This document shows, piece after piece, positions 14,039 to 18,993 of a stretch of DNA of 18,993 bases; position 1 is the first letter of the stretch, and every line of letters begins with the position of its first letter. Both the position numbers and the translations under genes were made by a program. The notes below the pieces were generated by a model that saw only the letters and a list, made by a program, of their open reading frames with translations, was not told the origin of the DNA and made no database searches. This DNA is from Methylomonas sp. (lineage in GTDB: Bacteria > Pseudomonadota > Gammaproteobacteria > Methylococcales > Methylomonadaceae). The stretch covers positions 1 to 18,993 of the forward strand of contig JALXCS010000188.1 of the NCBI GenBank assembly GCA_026990815.1, read 5' to 3'.

Positions 14039-15015
14039 AATCTATGGATGCCTTACAAATAAAAAATTCCGGTTTGGCCGTTGTGGACATTGAGGCACAA
14101 GCTGTTGCAATGCTGAAGCAGCGGATTAATAAGAGCTTTGTCAAAGCATGCGAGCTATTATTTAATTGTAAAGGCCGCATTGTCGTCATTGGCATGGGAA
14201 AGTCAGGTCATATTAGTGGCAAGATAGCTGCAACTTTAGCCAGTACCGGTTCGCCTGCTTTTTTTGTACATCCTGGAGAAGCTAGTCATGGGGATCTTGG
14301 CATGATTACTCACCAAGATGTGGTTTTGGTTTTGTCTCATTCGGGTGAGACTGATGAAATCTTGACAATTCTACCTATTATCAAGCGACTCGGTGTTCCT
14401 CTGATTGCAATGACCGGTCAGCCAAAATCATCTTTGGCTGCTTTTGCTGATGTTCATCTGGATGTCAGTGTTGAGCAAGAAGCTTGCTCTTTAGGATTGG
14501 CGCCGACATCCAGTACCACGGTAATGTTGGTAATGGGGGACGCGCTAGCCGTTTCATTATTGGAAGCTCGAGGATTTACACGTCATGATTTTGCTTTATC
14601 TCATCCAGGGGGGAGTCTCGGCAAACGGTTACTTTTGAAGGTTGCTGATCTTATGCATTCTGGTCATGAAATTCCTATTGTTTCTGAATCTGCATTAATA
14701 AGTGATGCTTTGCTAGAGATGACGGAAAAGAAATTAGGAATGACTGGAGTTGTTGATTTTGGAGGCAGGGTTTCAGGCATATTTACTGATGGAGATTTAC
14801 GCAGGATGCTGGGCCAAAATATTGATGTACACAGCACTTGCGTTTCAAAGGTGATGACCCAACATTGCACTGTTATTACTGAGAATATTCTAGCAGCAGA
14901 AGCAATGCAGATTATGGAAGAAAAAAAAATAAATGCCTTGATTGTTGTAGATGGTGATAATAAGCCATTGGGCGCTTTAAATATGCACGATTTGATAAGG
15001 GCGGGGATTGTTTAG
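14035..15015 (+). CDS. kdsD: Arabinose-5-phosphate isomerase KdsD
   Basis: KdsD interconverts ribulose 5-phosphate and arabinose 5-phosphate, the precursor of Kdo in LPS. The start is set at ATG 14035, overlapping the yrbG stop (ATGA), which gives 326 residues (328 in E. coli); the frame is open further upstream inside yrbG. The SIS sugar-isomerase domain (about 35-190) contains MGKSGH (Lys56), SHSGETDE (Glu108), EQEACSLGLAPTSS (Glu149) and LSHPGG (His190), aligning with the E. coli catalytic residues at a constant offset of three. Two CBS repeats follow (about 203-262 and 270-326), ending in a LGALNMHDLIRAGIV-type sequence. Confidence 0.97.
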   Translation: MKSMDALQIKNSGLAVVDIEAQAVAMLKQRINKSFVKACELLFNCKGRIVVIGMGKSGHISGKIAATLASTGSPAFFVHPGEASHGDLGMITHQDVVLVLSHSGETDEILTILPIIKRLGVPLIAMTGQPKSSLAAFADVHLDVSVEQEACSLGLAPTSSTTVMLVMGDALAVSLLEARGFTRHDFALSHPGGSLGKRLLLKVADLMHSGHEIPIVSESALISDALLEMTEKKLGMTGVVDFGGRVSGIFTDGDLRRMLGQNIDVHSTCVSKVMTQHCTVITENILAAEAMQIMEEKKINALIVVDGDNKPLGALNMHDLIRAGIV

Positions 15016-15020
15016 ATTGT

Positions 15021-15566
15021 ATGTTGGATGTTATTGGCAAAGCAAAAAAATTAAAACTTCTGATTTTGGATGTTGATGGGGTATTAACGGATGGCAAATT
15101 ATTTTTTGACGATCAGGGCATAGAATATAAATCCTTTCATGCGCGGGATGGTCATGGAATAAAACTACTCCAGCGCACAGGAGTTGTTGTTGCTGTCATT
15201 TCAGGCAGAAAATCTGCTTCTGTTGCATTGCGTATGAAAAGTCTGGGAATAGAGTATGTTTATCAAGGCCATGAAGATAAAATTGCCGCTTTTGAAGAGG
15301 TTGTTAAAAAAGTTGGTTGCCGGACGGAACAGGTTGCCCATGTCGGGGATGATTTACTCGACTTACCAATAATGGTTCGTGTAGGATTGTCGATTGCGGT
15401 CAATGATGCGGTGAAGCAAGTCAAGGAGTTTGCTGACTGGAGCACATCGCTTTCCGGAGGTGAGGGCGCAGTTCGGGAGGTTTGTGATTTGATTATGCAA
15501 GCACAGGGAACATTATCTGCGATAGTCAATGATTACAAAAAAATTGAAAGTTGTGCTAACAAATGA
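15021..15566 (+). CDS. kdsC: 3-deoxy-D-manno-octulosonate 8-phosphate phosphatase KdsC
   Basis: KdsC removes phosphate from Kdo-8-phosphate to release Kdo. It is a small HAD-superfamily phosphatase without a cap domain, active as a tetramer. The 181-residue product (188 in E. coli) has HAD motif I LDVDGVLTDG (16-25; Asp17 nucleophile, Asp19), motif II ISGRKS (Ser61), motif III Lys87, and motif IV VGDDLLDLPIM (108-118). The C-terminal GGEGAVREVCDLIM is characteristic of KdsC. It starts 5 nt after kdsD and shares an ATGA overlap with lptC, so the two Kdo steps and LPS export are encoded together. Confidence 0.97.
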   Translation: MLDVIGKAKKLKLLILDVDGVLTDGKLFFDDQGIEYKSFHARDGHGIKLLQRTGVVVAVISGRKSASVALRMKSLGIEYVYQGHEDKIAAFEEVVKKVGCRTEQVAHVGDDLLDLPIMVRVGLSIAVNDAVKQVKEFADWSTSLSGGEGAVREVCDLIMQAQGTLSAIVNDYKKIESCANK

Positions 15567-16120
15567 CTGAAAAACACCAGTTTTACGGGTTAATTAGTGT
15601 TATCGCACTGATTATCTGGTGGATGGCGCAATTAACTGTTTCCAAGCAAGTCGTTTCTACTGAAATCCCTTCTGATAGTCCTGATTACTTCAGTAATGGC
15701 TATGAAAAAATAGAAATGGATTTAAAAGGTAAATTAAAAAGTCGGCTTGTTGCCAAAAAAGTTATTCACTATAGCTCAACTGACATTGCTGAGTTGGAAA
15801 AACTGATCATGACTATGTACAAACCAAATGCGCCCGAATGGGTAATTCGATCGGAAACCGGAACAGTTCCTGCCGGGGGAAGGGATATTTTTCTCAATGG
15901 TAAAGTTTTTATCGACCGAGCCAAAGCTGCGGGTTTTAGAGAAATTAAAATTATCACTTCAAATTTAAAAGTCAAACCGGACATCAATTATGCTGAGACT
16001 GAAGAGTGGACAGACCTGATTATGCCGCCTAATAAAACCTCTGGAAAAGGTATGGAAGCAACATTTAGTAGTCCTATTCACTTGAAGTTATTAGCAAATG
16101 TACGAGGAATCTATGAATAA
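15563..16120 (+). CDS. lptC: LPS export ABC transporter periplasmic protein LptC
   Basis: LptC is a bitopic inner-membrane protein that receives LPS from LptB2FG and passes it to LptA. The 185-residue product (191 in E. coli) has one N-terminal membrane helix (about 7-25: FYGLISVIALIIWWMAQL) and a periplasmic beta-jellyroll (about 45-175) with DLKGKLKSRLVAKKVIHY, an SETGTVPAGGRDIFLNGKV-type hairpin and ITSNLKVKPDINYAETEEW. The motif pattern and position between kdsC and lptA support the call; sequence conservation in this family is low. It overlaps kdsC by 4 nt and lptA by 8 nt. Confidence 0.93.
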   Translation: MTEKHQFYGLISVIALIIWWMAQLTVSKQVVSTEIPSDSPDYFSNGYEKIEMDLKGKLKSRLVAKKVIHYSSTDIAELEKLIMTMYKPNAPEWVIRSETGTVPAGGRDIFLNGKVFIDRAKAAGFREIKIITSNLKVKPDINYAETEEWTDLIMPPNKTSGKGMEATFSSPIHLKLLANVRGIYE

Positions 16121-16622
16121 AATTCGGTTTTTTTTATTAGCCGTGGTGAGTTTCCACTCGAGCCAAGGCGTGGCGCTGGTCAATGATTCAGATCAGCCAA
16201 TTACGATTGATTCCAATAGTGCAGTTTATGATGAAAAAAAAGGTGTCAGTATCTATTATGGTAATGTTATTTCCATTCAAGGGAGTTTGCGGGTTAATTC
16301 GGATAAATTGGTGGCCTATTTGCGTGATGGAGACGTTGTAAAGCTAATCTGGACAGGTAAGCCGGCTAGATTCAAGCAAAAGCCCGAAGGCGGTAAGGAA
16401 GAAATACATGGTAAAGCGCTAACTTTGGAATATTATCCTGACAAGGCCTTGTTTGTTCTAATCAAGGAGGCTGTGGTGACCCAAGGAACGAATACTTATA
16501 AAAGTGATTTGATTAAATACGACACTCGAAATTCAGTTGTCAAAGCAGGCGAAAGAAATACCGACAATAACCGTGTCAGAGTTATTCTCAAACCCAAGAA
16601 AAAACAATCCAATACTAAATAA
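16113..16622 (+). CDS. lptA: LPS transport periplasmic protein LptA
   Basis: LptA forms the periplasmic bridge along which LPS slides from LptC to LptD. The start is set at ATG 16113 (169 residues) with GAGG 6 nt upstream; the frame also opens 15 nt earlier, inside lptC. A signal peptide (MNKIRFFLLAVVSFHSSQGV, cleavage probably just after GVA) is followed by an OstA-like beta-jellyroll: QPITIDSNSAVYDEKKGVSI, YYGNVISIQGSLRVNSDKLV, HGKALTLEYYPDKALFVL and a C-terminal basic tail (VILKPKKKQ). The order D/N-S-N-x-A-x-Y with G-N-V is typical of LptA N-termini. Its stop overlaps the lptB start (TAATG). Confidence 0.95.
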   Translation: MNKIRFFLLAVVSFHSSQGVALVNDSDQPITIDSNSAVYDEKKGVSIYYGNVISIQGSLRVNSDKLVAYLRDGDVVKLIWTGKPARFKQKPEGGKEEIHGKALTLEYYPDKALFVLIKEAVVTQGTNTYKSDLIKYDTRNSVVKAGERNTDNNRVRVILKPKKKQSNTK

Positions 16623-17347
16623 TGACACGATTAGCGGCAAAAAACCTAGTTAAAAGTTATCACGGACGGAAAGTGGTTAATAATGTTTCTCTGCATGTGG
16701 ACACTGGGGAGGTTGTGGGTCTATTAGGCCCCAATGGCGCCGGGAAAACGACTAGCTTTTATATTATGGTGGGTTTGATAAAAGCTGATGAAGGAAAAGT
16801 TTTGCTTGATGATTTGGATATTACCTTCTATCCCATGCATATCAGGGCCAAAATGGGTTTGGGATATTTACCTCAGGAACCTTCGGTTTTTCGAAAATTG
16901 ACGGTGGCAGATAATTTGCGTGCAGTTTTACAACTTCGTCCTGATTTAACGGATGGCCAAATCGAATTATTAATAGAAGAGCTTTTGCAGGAATTCCATG
17001 TTAGCCATCTTCGCGATAATATTGCTATGGGTTTGTCTGGAGGTGAACGTAGGCGTGTGGAAATTGCCCGGGCGCTTGCTACAGATCCGCAATTTATTCT
17101 GTTAGACGAGCCTTTTGCTGGCGTTGACCCGCTTTCAGTTATTGACATTCAGAAAATTATCGAACATTTAAGAGAAAGAAATATAGGGATTTTGATAACC
17201 GAACATAATGTTCGGGAAACTTTGGGGATTTGTGGTAGAGCTTATATATTAAATGAAGGACAGGTTATTGCGGAAGGAGATGCGGCAGAAATTGTTAACA
17301 ATGATGAAGTAAGGAAGGTGTATTTAGGTGAGAATTTTAGCCTATAG
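16622..17347 (+). CDS. lptB: LPS export ABC transporter ATP-binding protein LptB
   Basis: LptB is the cytoplasmic ATPase dimer that drives LPS extraction by LptFG. All ABC motifs are present in 241 residues: Walker A GPNGAGKT (36-43), Q-loop YLPQEPSVFRKLTV (82-95), signature LSGGE (138-142), Walker B FILLDEP (158-164) and switch His195 in ITEHNVRETL. The YLPQE...SVFRKL stretch and RRRVEIARALA identify it as LptB, not a branched-chain amino-acid ATPase. lptF and lptG, the permease genes, are not in the window. It is the usual upstream neighbour of rpoN. Confidence 0.98.
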   Translation: MTRLAAKNLVKSYHGRKVVNNVSLHVDTGEVVGLLGPNGAGKTTSFYIMVGLIKADEGKVLLDDLDITFYPMHIRAKMGLGYLPQEPSVFRKLTVADNLRAVLQLRPDLTDGQIELLIEELLQEFHVSHLRDNIAMGLSGGERRRVEIARALATDPQFILLDEPFAGVDPLSVIDIQKIIEHLRERNIGILITEHNVRETLGICGRAYILNEGQVIAEGDAAEIVNNDEVRKVYLGENFSL

Positions 17348-17350
17348 TCT

Positions 17351-17384
17351 ACTATTAGTCGTAAAACACTAATTAATTAATAGT
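17351..17384 (+). promoter_or_regulatory. Small inverted repeats in the rpoN leader
   Basis: ACTATTA (17351-17357) pairs with TAATAGT (17378-17384), ending directly at the rpoN ATG, and an alternative stem ATTAGT/ACTAAT (17354-17359 with 17368-17373) shares bases with it. No Shine-Dalgarno for rpoN is visible in this A/T-rich 37-nt gap. The structures are weak and could be chance. Confidence 0.2.
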
Positions 17385-18866
17385 ATGAAACAATCCTTAC
17401 AGTTACGTATTGGCCAACAGTTATCAATGACGCCGCAATTGCAGCAGGCGATCAAGTTGCTGCAATTGTCTACGCTGGATTTACAGCAGGAAATTCAGCA
17501 AGCACTTGATTCTAATATGATGCTGGAAATTGCTGAGGAAGATTCTGAAAATGAAGCAGCCATTCAAAATCCGGAAAATAAGTTTGAAGAGCAAACTACT
17601 GCTGCCACCGATGAAAATCAGACTTCTGAACTTTCGGAAACTATGTCAACTGATAATATCCCGGACGAATTACCCACCGATAGCTCATGGGAAGATGTTT
17701 TTGATGTTGCCCAAATTACTTCAAATATTCAAGCGACAGCAGAACAACCTGATTTTGAGGTTTTACGCAGTAAGGATGAAACTCTGCTGGATCATCTGTT
17801 CTGGCAACTTGAGACCATGCAGTTTTCAGAACGTGATCACGCAATTGCTACGGCAATTATTGATTCCGTCAATGAAGAAGGCTATTTAATCGAGACCTTG
17901 GAAAATATCCATCTGGGATTGCTGGATCAGCTTGATGACTTGGATCTGGATGAAGTGCAAGCAGTTCTGCATCGAGTGCAACGGTTTGATCCTGTTGGGG
18001 TTGCCGCAGTTGATCCTTCTGATTGTCTAAAAATTCAGTTGCAGCAAATGCCGGAGGATACGCCTTTTAGGGAAGAGGCGATTCAGCTCGTAACCCGGTA
18101 TCTTGATTTGCTAGCAAGTCAGGACCGGGTGAAACTTGTTCGTAAGCTGGGGGTGACTGAACAGCAATTAAGTGAAATTGTTGTCTTGATACGGATGTTG
18201 GATCCCCGACCGGGAAATTGCATACAAAGTTCAATGGCTGATTATGTGGTACCTGATGTTTTCGTTGCAAAAGTCAATGGTCAATGGCGAGTGAGTTTAA
18301 ATCCCGAAATCGCACCAAAATTACGCATCAATTCCGCTTATTCCGGTATGATAAAAAGAGCTGATAACAGTAAAGACAACACTTGCATGAAAGACCATTT
18401 GCAAGAAGCTAAATGGTTTATAAAGAGTTTGTATAGTCGAAATGATACATTATTGAGGGTGGCGAAAAGTATCGTAGAGAAACAGGAGGGTTTTTTTGAA
18501 AATGGTGCTATAGCAATGAAACCGATGGTGCTTAGAGACATTGCTGAAGAACTGGAATTACATGAATCAACCATTTCCAGAATAACTACTCAGAAGTATA
18601 TGCATACTCCCAATGGTATTATTGAATTCAAATACTTCTTTTCGAGTCATGTTTCAACTGCGGCTGGCGGTGAATGTTCAGCAACTGCTATCAAGGCTTA
18701 TATCAAAGAGCTGGTTTCAGGAGAAAACCCTGCAAAACCATTCAGTGATAGCAAGATTGCAGATTTTTTAAAAGAAAAAGGCATCAATGTTGCACGGCGT
18801 ACGGTGGCTAAATATCGAGAGGCCATGTCGATACCATCATCAAGTCAGAGAAAGTCAATTATCTAA
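17385..18866 (+). CDS. rpoN: RNA polymerase sigma-54 factor RpoN
   Basis: Sigma-54 directs RNA polymerase to -24/-12 promoters that need AAA+ activators, typically for nitrogen assimilation, motility and other adaptive genes. The 493-residue product (477 in E. coli) has the Gln/Leu-rich activator-interacting region I (1-48: LSMTPQLQQAIKLLQLST), an acidic variable region II (about 49-125), the core-binding domain (about 125-320, with FDPVGVAA at 201-208 and MLDPRPGN at 271-278), the helix-turn-helix region (LRDIAEELELHESTISRI, 383-400), and the RpoN box ARRTVAKYRE (470-479) that reads the -24 element. A short SIPSSSQRKSII tail follows. All landmarks are intact. It sits downstream of lptB, as in enterics, where hpf normally follows. 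Confidence 0.98.
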   Translation: MKQSLQLRIGQQLSMTPQLQQAIKLLQLSTLDLQQEIQQALDSNMMLEIAEEDSENEAAIQNPENKFEEQTTAATDENQTSELSETMSTDNIPDELPTDSSWEDVFDVAQITSNIQATAEQPDFEVLRSKDETLLDHLFWQLETMQFSERDHAIATAIIDSVNEEGYLIETLENIHLGLLDQLDDLDLDEVQAVLHRVQRFDPVGVAAVDPSDCLKIQLQQMPEDTPFREEAIQLVTRYLDLLASQDRVKLVRKLGVTEQQLSEIVVLIRMLDPRPGNCIQSSMADYVVPDVFVAKVNGQWRVSLNPEIAPKLRINSAYSGMIKRADNSKDNTCMKDHLQEAKWFIKSLYSRNDTLLRVAKSIVEKQEGFFENGAIAMKPMVLRDIAEELELHESTISRITTQKYMHTPNGIIEFKYFFSSHVSTAAGGECSATAIKAYIKELVSGENPAKPFSDSKIADFLKEKGINVARRTVAKYREAMSIPSSSQRKSII

Positions 18867-18993
18867 CGAATCCTTGATTCATTCAGAGGTTCTAAAATAA
18901 GTCTAGGGCTGTTGGATAATTTAGTCAAAAGTTTTTCTGTGGTATGTTTAGAAAAAAAATTTAAAAAATAATAATATAATACAGTCTAAATAC
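18867..18993. other. A/T-rich intergenic tail after rpoN
   Basis: No gene begins here. A tiny stem GAATC-CTT-GATTC follows the rpoN stop but has no U-run. From 18951 the sequence is almost pure A/T and contains a perfect TATAAT (18975-18980) with no matching -35. It may lead into hpf, which commonly follows rpoN, but that is beyond the window. Confidence 0.35.

Noticed and set aside
18952..18980. TATAAT at 18975-18980 as a promoter for the next gene.
   Set aside because: The position 17 nt upstream is a run of A with no -35 likeness, and such hexamers are expected by chance in this A/T tract.

Overview
The window looks like the chromosome of an AT-rich gammaproteobacterium. The strongest evidence is gene order. 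The divergent pair mlaF-E-D-B-murA (minus strand) and yrbG-kdsD-kdsC-lptC-lptA-lptB-rpoN (plus strand) is the arrangement known from E. coli and relatives, and petA-petB-petC followed by sspA-sspB is a common gammaproteobacterial layout. A short-form HisG and transposase remnants of types I associate with methanotrophs (Methylococcales) make that order a reasonable but unproven guess. No rRNA, tRNA or CRISPR array was seen.

Layout. Positions 1-1152 are mobile-element territory: the 5' end of an IS256-family transposase running off the left edge, then a decayed 977-bp IS with clear two-part terminal inverted repeats and a transposase broken by about four frameshifts. A small unidentified ORF (1197-1436) leads into rlmH (1426-1893, plus). 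Convergent to it on the minus strand are sspB and sspA, preceded by the cytochrome bc1 operon petABC (3173-5933). A second, longer minus-strand run is read from 12930 down to 6209: mlaF, mlaE, mlaD, mlaB, murA, hisG, hisD, hisC. Gaps in it are 26 nt or less and several genes overlap, so it is probably one operon joining lipid transport, peptidoglycan precursor synthesis and histidine synthesis. From 13073 to 18866 the plus strand carries yrbG, kdsD, kdsC, lptC, lptA, lptB and rpoN, also tightly packed.

How the genes work together. MlaFEDB is the inner-membrane ABC complex moving phospholipids between inner and outer membrane. KdsD and KdsC act in making Kdo for the LPS inner core. LptC, LptA and LptB belong to the machine that carries LPS outward. 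MurA starts peptidoglycan precursor synthesis. Most of the right two thirds is therefore a cell-envelope cluster read outward from a 142-bp divergent region at 12931-13072, which holds a perfect 15-bp palindrome. PetABC is the complete three-subunit quinol:cytochrome c oxidoreductase. SspA (RNA polymerase-associated) and SspB (ClpXP adaptor) are stress-response factors.

Notable points. mlaC and ibaG, expected inside the mla operon, are absent, with mlaD and mlaB only 2 nt apart. HisG is the short form that needs a HisZ partner encoded elsewhere. PetA has a KR instead of RR twin-arginine motif. PetB has a basic C-terminal extension. A perfect 13-bp hairpin lies between petC and sspA. I found no convincing previously undescribed system; most of the window is conserved core genome.
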